Origin: Enhydrobacter aerosaccus
GTDB lineage: Bacteria; Pseudomonadota; Alphaproteobacteria; Reyranellales; Reyranellaceae
Direction: 5' to 3'
Assembly: GCF_900167455.1 (NCBI RefSeq)
Contig: NZ_FUWJ01000002.1
Coordinates: 744,305 to 808,304, forward strand
DNA: 64,000 bases
Below are positions 8,946 to 17,548 of the stretch, one piece after another. The position numbers were made by a program, and so were the translations under genes. Numbering within the stretch: the first letter of the stretch is position 1; every line of letters starts with the position of its first letter. The notes beneath the pieces are model-generated. The model searched no databases and was not told the DNA's origin. It was given only the letters and a program-made list of their open reading frames with translations.

Positions 8946-9665
8946 CTACTCGACTCCGAGATAGACGCGCTGCACGTCCGGGTTGTCGGCCATGACCTTG
9001 GCCGGGCCCTCCAACACTGTCCGGCCGACCTGCAGCACATAGGCATGGTCGGCGGCCTCGAGGGCGACATCCACCGACTGCTCGGCCAGCAGGATCGTCT
9101 GCCCTTCTTTGTGAAGGGCGGCGAAGCTGTCGTACATGGTGTCGACGATCGCCGGCGCGAGACCGAGGCTCGGCTCGTCGAGCAGCAGCAGTTTGGGCTC
9201 GCTCATCAGAGCGCGGCCGACAGCCAGCATCTGGCGCTCACCACCCGACATGGTCCCCGCCCGCTGCGCGCGGCGCTCGGCCAGACGCGGGAAGACGGTG
9301 TAGACCCGATCGAGGAGACGCGGAACGCGCGCCCTGTCCGCCAAGGGTGTCGCGCCGAGCAGCAGATTGTTCTCGACACTCTGCTGGGCGAACAACCGCC
9401 ATCCTTCGGGCGAGAGGGCGAGACCCTTGCGAACGATGGCATAGGCCGGTTGACCCGCGATGTTCTCGCCGTCGAACACGACCGAACCGCGCGAGACCGG
9501 CACGATGCCGGCGATGGCGTTGAGGGTCGTGGTCTTGCCGGCGCCGTTGGAGCCCAGCAGCGCCACGACCGATCCGCGCGGCACTTCGAGCGATACGTCG
9601 GCGACGCCGATCAGGTCGCCATAACGGACTTCGAGATGGTCGATCTTGAGCAGAGGGCTGGTCAC
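8946..9665 (-). CDS. livF: Branched-chain amino acid-type ABC transporter ATPase LivF
   Basis: Cytoplasmic ATPase of a Liv/HAAT-family importer, 239 aa, the usual LivF length. Walker A is GSNGAGKTTT (about residues 37-46), the signature is MSGGERQML, Walker B is LLLLDEPSLGL, and the switch region follows at LLAEQSV. Its ATG overlaps the livG stop by 4 bases. It is the last gene of the unit running enolase-like enzyme, two binding proteins, livH, livM, livG, livF. The HAAT family also carries amides, urea and aromatic acids, so the substrate need not be an amino acid. Confidence 0.93.
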   Translation of the reverse strand: MTSPLLKIDHLEVRYGDLIGVADVSLEVPRGSVVALLGSNGAGKTTTLNAIAGIVPVSRGSVVFDGENIAGQPAYAIVRKGLALSPEGWRLFAQQSVENNLLLGATPLADRARVPRLLDRVYTVFPRLAERRAQRAGTMSGGERQMLAVGRALMSEPKLLLLDEPSLGLAPAIVDTMYDSFAALHKEGQTILLAEQSVDVALEAADHAYVLQVGRTVLEGPAKVMADNPDVQRVYLGVE

Positions 9666-10396
9666 GACTCACCCGCATGCCGGACCTTGCGCCGGCCGAG
9701 ATAGGCTTCGATCACATGCGGATCGCTGGTCACCTCGCGCGGCGTGCCGCGGGCGATCTCGCGACCCTGGTGGAACACGACCACACGCCGCGTGAGCGAG
9801 GTGATGACTTCCATCAGATGCTCGACGATCACGATCGTGACGCCGCCGGCATGGATGCGGCGCACGAGCTCGATCGCCTCGCGGACCTCGGTCGGCGTGA
9901 GGCCGGCCATGGCCTCGTCGAGCAGCAGCACCTTGGGTTCCGAGGCAAGGGCCCGCGCGATCTCCAGCCGCTTGCGCCCGGGCGTACCGAGGCTTTTCGC
10001 CGGGGCATCGGCGAGGCGGCCGAGGCCGACGCGGTCGAGCACCTCTCGCGCCTTGGCCTGCGCCTCGCGTGCATTGTGATGCCGCAGCAGGGCGCCGATC
10101 GTGGCGTTGTCCAGCACCGACATCGATTCGAAGGTCAGCGGCACCTGGAAGCTGCGCGCCAGGCCGAGCCGCGCCCGCTCTTCCGGCGGCGCTGTCGTGA
10201 TGTCGGTTCCAGCGAAGCGAACCGTACCGGAGGTCAACGGCATGTCCCCGGTGAGGCAGTTGAAGAAGGTCGACTTGCCGGCGCCGTTCGGCCCGATCAG
10301 GCCCAGAATATCGCCTTCCTCGACCGTCACGGACGCGTTGTCGACCGCCTTGAAGGCGCCGAACATCTTGGTGACGCTTTGCGCCTCAATCAGCAT
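9662..10396 (-). CDS. livG: Branched-chain amino acid-type ABC transporter ATPase LivG
   Basis: Second ATPase of the Liv-type importer, 244 aa. Walker A is GPNGAGKSTFF, Walker B VLLLDEAMAGL, and the extended LivG C-terminus ends IEAYLGRRK. The ABC signature reads LGTPGRKRLEIARAL instead of a canonical LSGGQ; degenerate signatures are common in LivG subunits, so this is probably functional. It overlaps livM by 11 bases and livF by 4, consistent with translational coupling. Confidence 0.92.
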   Translation of the reverse strand: MLIEAQSVTKMFGAFKAVDNASVTVEEGDILGLIGPNGAGKSTFFNCLTGDMPLTSGTVRFAGTDITTAPPEERARLGLARSFQVPLTFESMSVLDNATIGALLRHHNAREAQAKAREVLDRVGLGRLADAPAKSLGTPGRKRLEIARALASEPKVLLLDEAMAGLTPTEVREAIELVRRIHAGGVTIVIVEHLMEVITSLTRRVVVFHQGREIARGTPREVTSDPHVIEAYLGRRKVRHAGES

Positions 10397-11381
10397 GGCC
10401 GCTCGCCGGATTTGCCGTGGACACAGCGGGCTTCTCGGCCGTCGGCCGACGCTCGAACAGCGACAGCAGCCCGGCCGGCAGGAAGCGGGCGATGATGACG
10501 ATGATCGCCCCGTAGACGACGAAGGTGATGCCCGCCCCCTCTCCGCCCAGCAGGCTGTTCGACAACTCTTCGACCGGCACCAGGATCAACGCTCCGACCA
10601 GCGGGCCGAAGAGCTGGCCCGCGCCGCCCAGGGCCGCCATCACCACCATCTTGACCGACAGCAGGATGCCGAAGCCCGACTCCGGATCGATGAAGCCGAA
10701 CATGCAGAGATAGAGAGATCCCGCGAGCGAGGTGAAGGCGGCGCTCAGCATGTAGGCGTAGAGCTTGTAGCGACCGGCCGAGACACCGAGCGAACGGGCG
10801 GCGCGTTCGCTGTCCTTGATGGCGCGCAGATAGAAGCCCATGCGACCGCGCTCGATCCACCACGTCATCCCCAGCAGGAAGGCCAGCACGGCGAGGAAGA
10901 TGTAGTAGTAGGGCATCGCCGACATGAAGGAGAGGTCGAACACGGTGCGCGGCATCGCCGGACCGCCCAGGCCCTGCGCGCCGCCCAGCCAGTCGCTGGT
11001 CGAGCTCAGCACGCGCACCAGCTCGCCGACCGCGATGGTCGCCATGCTGAAATAATGCCCGGACAGGCGCAGCGTCGGCACGCCGATCACGGCGGCGACT
11101 CCCACGCTCAGCAGCATGCCGAGCGGCGCACCGACAATCGGCGGCAGGTCGGCATGGACGAAGGCGACGACGGCGGAATAGGCGCCGATGCCGAAGAACA
11201 CCGCGTGGCCCACCGAGACCTGGCCGGCATAGCCGCCGACGATATTCCAGGCCGAGGCGCCGATGGCGGCCAGCAGCACCAATGCGCCGAGACGCTGGTA
11301 GACCGGCGACTCGAGCGTCAGAAACGGATAGATCAGCACTGCCACGAGCAGCGCGAGCTGGATCAGTCGACGCGCGTTCAT
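10386..11381 (-). CDS. livM: Branched-chain amino acid-type ABC transporter permease LivM
   Basis: Inner-membrane permease, 331 aa, with about eight to ten hydrophobic segments. The LivM landmark GGYAGQVSVGHAVFFGIGAY is present near residue 50, as is the conserved GHYFSMATIAVGEL. An open frame extends far upstream through livH in another frame, but the ATG at 11381 starts a typical LivM N-terminus and overlaps the livH stop by 4 bases (ATGA), which fixes the start. Confidence 0.92.
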   Translation of the reverse strand: MNARRLIQLALLVAVLIYPFLTLESPVYQRLGALVLLAAIGASAWNIVGGYAGQVSVGHAVFFGIGAYSAVVAFVHADLPPIVGAPLGMLLSVGVAAVIGVPTLRLSGHYFSMATIAVGELVRVLSSTSDWLGGAQGLGGPAMPRTVFDLSFMSAMPYYYIFLAVLAFLLGMTWWIERGRMGFYLRAIKDSERAARSLGVSAGRYKLYAYMLSAAFTSLAGSLYLCMFGFIDPESGFGILLSVKMVVMAALGGAGQLFGPLVGALILVPVEELSNSLLGGEGAGITFVVYGAIIVIIARFLPAGLLSLFERRPTAEKPAVSTANPASGHAD

Positions 11382-12241
11382 GCCTTGCCCATCAATCCCT
11401 GTGGCCGGAACCACAGCACGAGCACGAACACCGTATAGACGATCACGTCCTTGTAGACCGGACCGATCAGGAAGGCCGACAGCGATTCGATGACGCCGAT
11501 CAGCAGGCCGGCCACGAGCGCACCCAGCACGCTGCCGAAGCCCCCCAGCGCCACGGTCACGAAGGCCACGATCGACAGGGTCTCGCCGACCGTCGGCGAG
11601 GTGTAGAAGAACGTGGCGATCAGCGCGCCGGCGATACCGGTCGCCGCGCCGGCGAGGCCCCAGGCCAGCGCCTGCATGCGCTGAGGCCGGATTCCCATGA
11701 GCTGCGCCGCGACCGCGTCTTCCGAGACGGCCAGCATGCGGCTGCCGACAGATGTCCGCGTCAGGATGAAGTGCAACAGCAGCGTGACCGCCAGCCCCAC
11801 GAGGCCCGCCAGGACGCGCGCGCCCTCGAACCGGATGCCGCCCACGATGAAGGAATGACCGACGAGATCGTCGGGCAGGGTCTTGAAGTTCGCCCCGAAG
11901 ATCCACAGCGCGCCGTAGCGCAGGAACAGCGCCAGGCCGAAGGTTCCCAGGATCTGCGCCAGCATGGGACCGCGCATGATGTGACGCACGAGCAGGAAAT
12001 AGCTGACGATGCCGAGCGTCGCGATCAGGATGGCCGCTACCGGCACCGACGCCCACGGCCCGCCGCCCAGCGCCGTCCACACGACGACCGCCGTGTACAT
12101 GCCCAGCATGACGAAATCGCCGTGCGCGAAGTTCACGACGTTCATCATCCCCCAGATCAGCGTCAATCCCGAGGAAAAGAGCGAGTACACCGCCCCCAGA
12201 AGCAGGCCGCTCACCACGACCTGCACGAGTGTCATGCCCAT
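11378..12241 (-). CDS. livH: Branched-chain amino acid-type ABC transporter permease LivH
   Basis: Inner-membrane permease of 287 aa, the usual length. The LivH hallmark LIWGMMNVVNFAHGDFVMLG is present at about residues 28-47, and QGLMG occurs at the C-terminus. A second in-frame ATG lies two codons downstream of the chosen start. It begins 33 bases after the binding-protein gene and overlaps livM by 4 bases. Confidence 0.93.
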   Translation of the reverse strand: MGMTLVQVVVSGLLLGAVYSLFSSGLTLIWGMMNVVNFAHGDFVMLGMYTAVVVWTALGGGPWASVPVAAILIATLGIVSYFLLVRHIMRGPMLAQILGTFGLALFLRYGALWIFGANFKTLPDDLVGHSFIVGGIRFEGARVLAGLVGLAVTLLLHFILTRTSVGSRMLAVSEDAVAAQLMGIRPQRMQALAWGLAGAATGIAGALIATFFYTSPTVGETLSIVAFVTVALGGFGSVLGALVAGLLIGVIESLSAFLIGPVYKDVIVYTVFVLVLWFRPQGLMGKA

Positions 12242-12274
12242 CAGAACCGCTGCCCCATCACCAGCGATACGCCC

Positions 12275-13531
12275 TTACCAGCCCTTGTAGGGCAGAACCA
12301 GGGGATCGGTGGCGCGCGCCTTCGGCCAGACCGAAACGTACTGGCTGTTGCGAAGCTGCGTGACCAATGTAGAAGCAAGCACATTCTGACCCTTATCGTC
12401 GAACTTCACGCCGTCGTAGCCCGCCACGAGCTGATCGGGCTTGAGGTCCGTCGCTTTTAGCGCATCCCGGATCTTGGCGGGATCGGTCGAACCAGCGCGG
12501 TTGATCGCATCGGCGACGACGAAGAAGCCTTGCAAGACCCGGGCCGAGACGTCGTCGAGCCCATCGCCGCCGGTCTTCTTCTTGTAGAGCGCATCGAGGA
12601 TGGCCGGCACGCTGCCGGGCTTGCCGGGCGCGAACACCGAGCGGCTGATCAATCCCTCGGTGACCGACCCCATCGCCTTGGTGAAGGCGGGGTCGTTGAA
12701 GCCGCCATCGTCGGCGATCAGGATCGCCGGCTTCCAGTTCACTTCCTTCATGGTCTTGGCGTAGAGAATCGCGTCGGACGTATAGGAGACGAAGATCACG
12801 ACGTCCGGGTTCTTCTCCTTGAGCTGCAGGACCTGCGGCTGCACGTCGGTCGAATTGGCCGAATAGGCCACGTTCATGGTGATGTTCAGCCCGTCCTTCT
12901 TGAAGGCATCGGAAATCACGCTCGAGACCGAATTCCCGTACTCGGTGTTCTCGTGCACGAGCGCGATCGAATCGACCTTACGGCCAGCCGCCTGCTGCTC
13001 CTTCAGGAAGGTCGAGTAGGCCTTGGCGAAGTCCGCCGCCACCGGCGTGGTCCGGAAGAACCACTTGAAGCCGCGTTCGGTCAGGTTTGCCGCGACCGAT
13101 TCGGCATTGAGGAAGGGAACGCCGTAGCGCTCGGCGACGGCGCTGGCCGTCAGGGTGATGCCCGACTGGTAGCAGCAGATGAGCGCGGCGACTTTCTCCT
13201 CGGTGATCAGGCGCAGCGTCTGGTTCTGGCCCGCAGCCGGCGTGCCCTGATTGTCGGCGATCACCATCTGGATCTTGGCACCCTTCAAGCCGGGCAGGCC
13301 GCCACCCTTGGCGAGCGGGAAGATCTTGGCGAGCTCAGGATTGCCGTTGTTGATGATGTCGGCCCCCATCTCGAAGGCCATCTTGGCGTAATTGCCCGTG
13401 CTGGCGGAGTTGCCGCTCAGCGGATAGACGGCGCCGATCTTCACCGTCTCCTGGGCGAAAGCCGGAAGAGCGATGGCCAGCGCCACCAAAGCGGCGCCGG
13501 CCCGGATTGCTCCGTGCACAATCTTGACCAT
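12275..13531 (-). CDS. Liv-type ABC transporter substrate-binding protein (copy 2)
   Basis: Periplasmic binding protein of the type I fold, 418 aa, with a signal peptide ending near LPAFAQE. The mature protein opens with VKIGAVYPLSGNSASTG and contains DNQGTPAAGQNQTLRLI, as in amino acid/amide binders. It is closely related to the binding protein encoded directly upstream (long identical stretches such as KWFFRTTP and LQLKEKNPDVVIFVSYTSDA). The start has GGGAGG about 5 bases upstream. Two binders feeding one permease pair suggests a widened substrate range. Confidence 0.92.
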   Translation of the reverse strand: MVKIVHGAIRAGAALVALAIALPAFAQETVKIGAVYPLSGNSASTGNYAKMAFEMGADIINNGNPELAKIFPLAKGGGLPGLKGAKIQMVIADNQGTPAAGQNQTLRLITEEKVAALICCYQSGITLTASAVAERYGVPFLNAESVAANLTERGFKWFFRTTPVAADFAKAYSTFLKEQQAAGRKVDSIALVHENTEYGNSVSSVISDAFKKDGLNITMNVAYSANSTDVQPQVLQLKEKNPDVVIFVSYTSDAILYAKTMKEVNWKPAILIADDGGFNDPAFTKAMGSVTEGLISRSVFAPGKPGSVPAILDALYKKKTGGDGLDDVSARVLQGFFVVADAINRAGSTDPAKIRDALKATDLKPDQLVAGYDGVKFDDKGQNVLASTLVTQLRNSQYVSVWPKARATDPLVLPYKGW

Positions 13532-13589
13532 GTTTTCCTCCCTGTATTCTTTTCTTCTGTGCTTCTTATTCTGGCCTGCGAGGGCCAGC

Positions 13590-14855
13590 TTACTGCGGCC
13601 ACCCCTTGTAGGGCAGAATCAGCTCCGCTGTCGCCTTCGCCTTGGGCCATACCGGCACATACTGGCCGTTGCGCATCTGGATGATCAGGCTCGAGCCCAG
13701 CGTGTTCTGTCCCTTGGAGTCGAACTTGACGCCATTGTAGCCGGCAACCATCTGCTCCGGCCCCATGTCGGTGGCGACGAGTGCCTCGCGGATTTTGGCG
13801 GGATCGGTCGAGCCGGCACGATTGATGGCATCGGCGAGGACCAGGAAGCCCTGCAGTCCGCGCGCGGAACCGTCGTCGAGGCCATCGCCGCCGCTCTTCT
13901 TCTTGTAAAGCTCGTCGCAGATCGCCGCGATGCTGCCCGGCTTGCCGGGGGCGAAGGCGGAGCGGCTGATCAGGCCCTCGACCTGCGATCCCATCGCCTT
14001 GACGAAGGCGGCGTCGTTGAAGCCGGCATCGTCGGCCATGAGAATCGCCGGCTTCCAGTTCAGCTCCTTCATCGTCTTGGCATAGAGGATGGCGTCCGAC
14101 GTGTAGGAGATGAAGATCACCACATCCGGGTTCTTCTCCTTGAGCTGCAGCACCTGCGGCTGCACGTCGGTCGAGTTGGCGGAGTACGGAACCTGCAGCC
14201 CCACCGTATGCCCTTCCTTGGCGAACAGGTCGGCGATGGCGGTGAAGGTGGACTTACCGTACTCGGTGTTCTCGTAGACGATCGCGATCTTGTCGGTCTT
14301 CTGACCGGCGGCCTTCTGCTCCTTCAGGAAGTCGGAATAGGCCTTGGCGAAATTGGTGGCGATCGGCGTCGTGCGGAAGAACCACTTGAAGCCGCGCTCC
14401 GTGAGATCGGCCGCGGTCGACTCCGGCGTCAGGAACGGGATGCCGTATTTCTCGGCCACGGCGCTGGCGGTCTGCGTGATGCCCGACTGGTACGAGCCCA
14501 TCACGGCCGCCACCTTCTCCTGGGTGATCAGGCGCAGGGTCTGATTCTGCCCGGCTGCCGGCGTGCCCTGGTTGTCAGCGATCACCAGCTCGATCTTGGC
14601 GCCCTTGAGACCGGGCAATCCGCCGCCCTTGGCCAGGGGCAGCAGCTTGGCCAATTCCGGATTGCCGTTGTTGATGAGGTCGGCGCCCAGTTCCGCCGCG
14701 ATCTTGGCGTGCGTGCCGGCGCTCGCGGCGTTGCCGCTCAGAGGATAGATCACCCCGATCTTGACGGTCTGCTGCTGCGCGGCCGCGGGCAGGCCCAACG
14801 ACAGGACAGACGCGGCGGCACCCGCAGTGAAGGTGCGGCGGACGATCTTACTCAT
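13590..14855 (-). CDS. Liv-type ABC transporter substrate-binding protein (copy 1)
   Basis: Paralogue of the adjacent binding protein, 421 aa from the ATG at 14855. That start gives a clean signal peptide (MSKIVRRTFTAGAAASVLSL) and has a GGGGGA element upstream; the frame is open to 14909 but the extra residues do not resemble a leader. The signal carries an Arg-Arg pair but not a full Tat motif. The C-terminal part contains the same TDMGPEQMVAGYNGVKFD-type block as copy 2. The gene lies 63 bases after the enolase-superfamily gene on the same strand and is probably cotranscribed with it. Confidence 0.92.
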   Translation of the reverse strand: MSKIVRRTFTAGAAASVLSLGLPAAAQQQTVKIGVIYPLSGNAASAGTHAKIAAELGADLINNGNPELAKLLPLAKGGGLPGLKGAKIELVIADNQGTPAAGQNQTLRLITQEKVAAVMGSYQSGITQTASAVAEKYGIPFLTPESTAADLTERGFKWFFRTTPIATNFAKAYSDFLKEQKAAGQKTDKIAIVYENTEYGKSTFTAIADLFAKEGHTVGLQVPYSANSTDVQPQVLQLKEKNPDVVIFISYTSDAILYAKTMKELNWKPAILMADDAGFNDAAFVKAMGSQVEGLISRSAFAPGKPGSIAAICDELYKKKSGGDGLDDGSARGLQGFLVLADAINRAGSTDPAKIREALVATDMGPEQMVAGYNGVKFDSKGQNTLGSSLIIQMRNGQYVPVWPKAKATAELILPYKGWPQ

Positions 14856-14918
14856 TGAAATATCCCCCAAGAACAGCGGTTTTGCGTGTCGGAAGCGATG
14901 TTGACACAACGATCCAGC

Positions 14919-16055
14919 TCAGCAAACCCGGTAGCGCGCTACGGTCGCAGCGTCGAGCTCGATGCCGAGCCCCGGCCCGTCCGGCAGCAGGATATGCCCT
15001 TTCTCCAACTGCAGCGGCGTCTTCAGAAGCTGGGTGCGCAGCGCATTGTCGCTCATGTCGTATTCCAGCATCTGCGGATGGGGCGGATGATCGGTATGCG
15101 GTCCGGCCGGCAGGGAGGCGATCAGATGGCAGGCCGCCGCCAGTCCTACGGCCGCGCCCCAGACGTGCGGCGCCAGGCGAAGATTGGCGGCCAGCGCCAG
15201 CGTGGCGATGCGCTTGGCTTCGGTGATGCCGCCGACGCCCGGGATGGATGGCTGCACGATGTCGATGCAGCGGCCGTCGATCAGGGCCTTGAAATCGCGG
15301 ATCGTATGGTGGGCCTCGCCAGCGGCGATGGGAATGGGAGAGCGGGCGCGCAGCTCGGTGTAGCCGGTGAAATCGCCCGGCGGCAGCGGCTCTTCGATCC
15401 AGTGGATGTCATAGGGCTGAATGGCCCGTGCGCACTCGAGCGCGACGTCGACCGTGTAGGCGCCGTTGATGTCGACCAGCAGCAGCTTGTCCGGCCCCAA
15501 CGCCTCGCGCGCCTGGCGGACGCGCTCGACATCGCTCTTGATGCCACGCCCGATCTTGATCTTCGCACCGGCATAGGGATGGCCGGCGGCCTCGGCCAGC
15601 ATGTGCGGAAGCTGACGAGCCGGATCGTCGGAGAAGAAGCCGGTGGAGGCATAGGCAGGGATGCGGGTGGTCCGGCAACCGCCGATCAGGTCGCAGAGCC
15701 GGATGCCGAAGCCCCGGGAGATCGCGTCGAGCAGGGCGACATTGATGCCGGCCAGACAGGCCGTCAGCTGGTTGCCGACGCCAAGATGATAGATCGCGTT
15801 CCGGATTCGCGCTTCGATATGCTCGAAGTCGAAGACGCTCTTGCCGACGAAGAACGGTTCGACCATGCGGAAGTATTCGCGCGTGATGAACGGATTGCCG
15901 AAGGCTTCGCCGATGCCCGTTACTCCTGCATCCGTTTCGACTTCGATCAGCCCGGCATGGCGCCGGAAGCCGACGCCGCGTGACATACCGAAGGCCTTTT
16001 CCGGTGCGAAGGCATATTCGAGACCGATGAAGGAGAGGCGTCGGATGGTCGGCAT
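14919..16055 (-). CDS. Enolase-superfamily enzyme (mandelate racemase/muconate lactonizing type)
   Basis: Metal-dependent enzyme of 378 aa, the superfamily's usual size, which abstracts a proton alpha to a carboxylate. Visible landmarks are the KIKIG motif with candidate catalytic lysines near residue 160, metal ligands in LLVDING, HWIEEPL and AAGEAHH, and APHVWG near the C-terminus. The ATG at 16055 was chosen over 16100 because AGGAG lies 7 bases ahead. It heads the transcription unit of a Liv-type importer, so its substrate is probably what the importer brings in: a carboxylic acid. The exact reaction cannot be read from sequence. Confidence 0.88.
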   Translation of the reverse strand: MPTIRRLSFIGLEYAFAPEKAFGMSRGVGFRRHAGLIEVETDAGVTGIGEAFGNPFITREYFRMVEPFFVGKSVFDFEHIEARIRNAIYHLGVGNQLTACLAGINVALLDAISRGFGIRLCDLIGGCRTTRIPAYASTGFFSDDPARQLPHMLAEAAGHPYAGAKIKIGRGIKSDVERVRQAREALGPDKLLLVDINGAYTVDVALECARAIQPYDIHWIEEPLPPGDFTGYTELRARSPIPIAAGEAHHTIRDFKALIDGRCIDIVQPSIPGVGGITEAKRIATLALAANLRLAPHVWGAAVGLAAACHLIASLPAGPHTDHPPHPQMLEYDMSDNALRTQLLKTPLQLEKGHILLPDGPGLGIELDAATVARYRVC

Positions 16056-16171
16056 GGCGGCTCCTGCGATGGTCGGGTTATGGTGGAGCGTGAAGTCCAA
16101 CCCAGCCGATCGGCCAAGGCAACCGGAATGACAGTCTGCGAAACGCGCTTCCGCACCGGACGGCCACGGCC

Positions 16172-16711
16172 ATGATCACCCGACTCGATCCCGCGACCTA
16201 TCGGCGAACACCGTGGAAGAACGGCGGCGGCATCACGACCGACATCGCCGAACACGACGATCTCTGGCGCTTCGGTCGTACGCCGATCGTCGCGGGCGGC
16301 CCCTTCTCCGACTATGCCGGCTTCGATCGCCTGCAGGTCCTCGTCGCCGGCCGCGGCCTCGTGCTGGAAACTCCCGAGGGCGAGATCGACGTCCGCACGC
16401 CCTTCCAGCCAGTCCGCTTCGCCGGCGAGACTCGCATCGTCAGTCGGCTCGAAGCCGGACCGGTCGAGGTTGTGAATCTGATCGGCCGGCGGACGGCGGT
16501 GACCCTCGACCTCGTCGTCCTCTTCGGCGGACAGCAGCAATGGCTCGACGCCGGCACGCATATCGTCTACTGCCCGCTTGAAGCGGCAACCGTCGAGACC
16601 GGCAAGGATTGTCACCAACTGGCGACAGATCACGGCTTGCGCATCGCCGCCGGGCACTCGACGATGCTGACCTGCAGGGACGGGCGCGTCATCGTCGCCA
16701 GTATCGTGTAG
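16172..16711 (+). CDS. HutD/Ves family protein
   Basis: Cupin-fold protein of 179 aa, the normal HutD length. The family opening (YRRTPWKNGGGITTDIAEHDD) and the GPFSDYAGFDRLQVLVAGRG block are clear. HutD proteins occur in histidine-utilisation loci and are thought to buffer pathway intermediates, but no other hut gene is here. It is transcribed divergently from the enolase-superfamily gene and precedes a ModA-like gene. The ribosome binding site is weak. Confidence 0.85.
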   Translation: MITRLDPATYRRTPWKNGGGITTDIAEHDDLWRFGRTPIVAGGPFSDYAGFDRLQVLVAGRGLVLETPEGEIDVRTPFQPVRFAGETRIVSRLEAGPVEVVNLIGRRTAVTLDLVVLFGGQQQWLDAGTHIVYCPLEAATVETGKDCHQLATDHGLRIAAGHSTMLTCRDGRVIVASIV

Positions 16712-16768
16712 AGGGCATCGTCCAGGGGATTGTCGCATGCAGAGTCTGGTCAACATCGCGGGCCGTTC

Positions 16769-17533
16769 ATGAAAAGAGCGGTGCTTCGCCTTTCGCTGGC
16801 GCTCGGGATGCTGGCGGCGGCTGTCACGACGGCCTCGGCCGCAAACATCAAGCTGCTCACGACCGGCGCCTATCGTCCCGTGGTTCAGGACATCCTGCCC
16901 AACTTCGAGAAGCAGAGTGGGCACAAGGTGACGGTCGTCAGCGACACCGCGGGTGCCCTGATCCGGCGGCTGCGGTCGGGCGAAGCCTTCGACGTGATCG
17001 TCCTGACGTCCGACGGCCTCGATGCCCTCGCCGACATCGGCACCGTATCGGCCGACTCGATCACCCCCTTGGCCAGGGTTGGCATCGGCGTAGCCGTCCC
17101 GCTGAGTGCGCCGCAACCCAATCTCTACAGCGTCGAAGCCTTCCGCCAGACGCTGCTCGGCGCGCGCCGCATCGCCTACATGGACCCTAATACCGGCAGC
17201 ACCAGCGGCAACGCGATAGTCGCTATCTTCCAGACGATGGGCATATCGTCCGAGGTGGCAAAGAAAACCGTGCTGGTGCGCATGGGCCCTGCCGCCGACG
17301 CCGTCGCGCGGGGCGACGCCGACATCGCCCTGCAGCAGGCCAGCGAAATCAAGCTCGTGCCGAGCGTGCGGTTTGCCGGCCTGATCCCGGCCCAGGTCCA
17401 GGTCTACACGACCTACACAGGCGCCATCTCCGCTGCCACACAGCAACAGGATGCGGCGACGGCTCTGCTGTCAGCACTTTCGGATCCGGGCAACGAGGCC
17501 ATCCTGAAGCGGCGCGGCCTCGAGGCGCCCTGA
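16769..17533 (+). CDS. ModA-like ABC substrate-binding protein
   Basis: Periplasmic type II binding protein, 254 aa. A signal peptide ends near TTASAAN; the mature part begins IKLLTTGAY and carries the ModA-like pattern FEKQSGHKVTVVSDTAGALIRRLRSGEAFDVIVLT. The ATG at 16769 gives a proper leader, though no strong Shine-Dalgarno is seen; a TTG at 16730 is less likely. No ModB or ModC gene is adjacent. Orphan proteins of this type may bind oxyanions other than molybdate, so the ligand is open. Confidence 0.85.
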   Translation: MKRAVLRLSLALGMLAAAVTTASAANIKLLTTGAYRPVVQDILPNFEKQSGHKVTVVSDTAGALIRRLRSGEAFDVIVLTSDGLDALADIGTVSADSITPLARVGIGVAVPLSAPQPNLYSVEAFRQTLLGARRIAYMDPNTGSTSGNAIVAIFQTMGISSEVAKKTVLVRMGPAADAVARGDADIALQQASEIKLVPSVRFAGLIPAQVQVYTTYTGAISAATQQQDAATALLSALSDPGNEAILKRRGLEAP

Positions 17534-17548
17534 TCGCGGATCAGTTCC

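Noticed and set aside
13571..13588. CTGGCC/GGCCAG hairpin between the two Liv binder genes as a terminator
   Set aside because: The stem is only 6 bp with no U-tract and the following genes need read-through transcription.
16730..16768. TTG start for the ModA-like gene
   Set aside because: It would add polar residues before the signal peptide, and its purine run is too close to the codon; the ATG at 16769 gives a normal leader.
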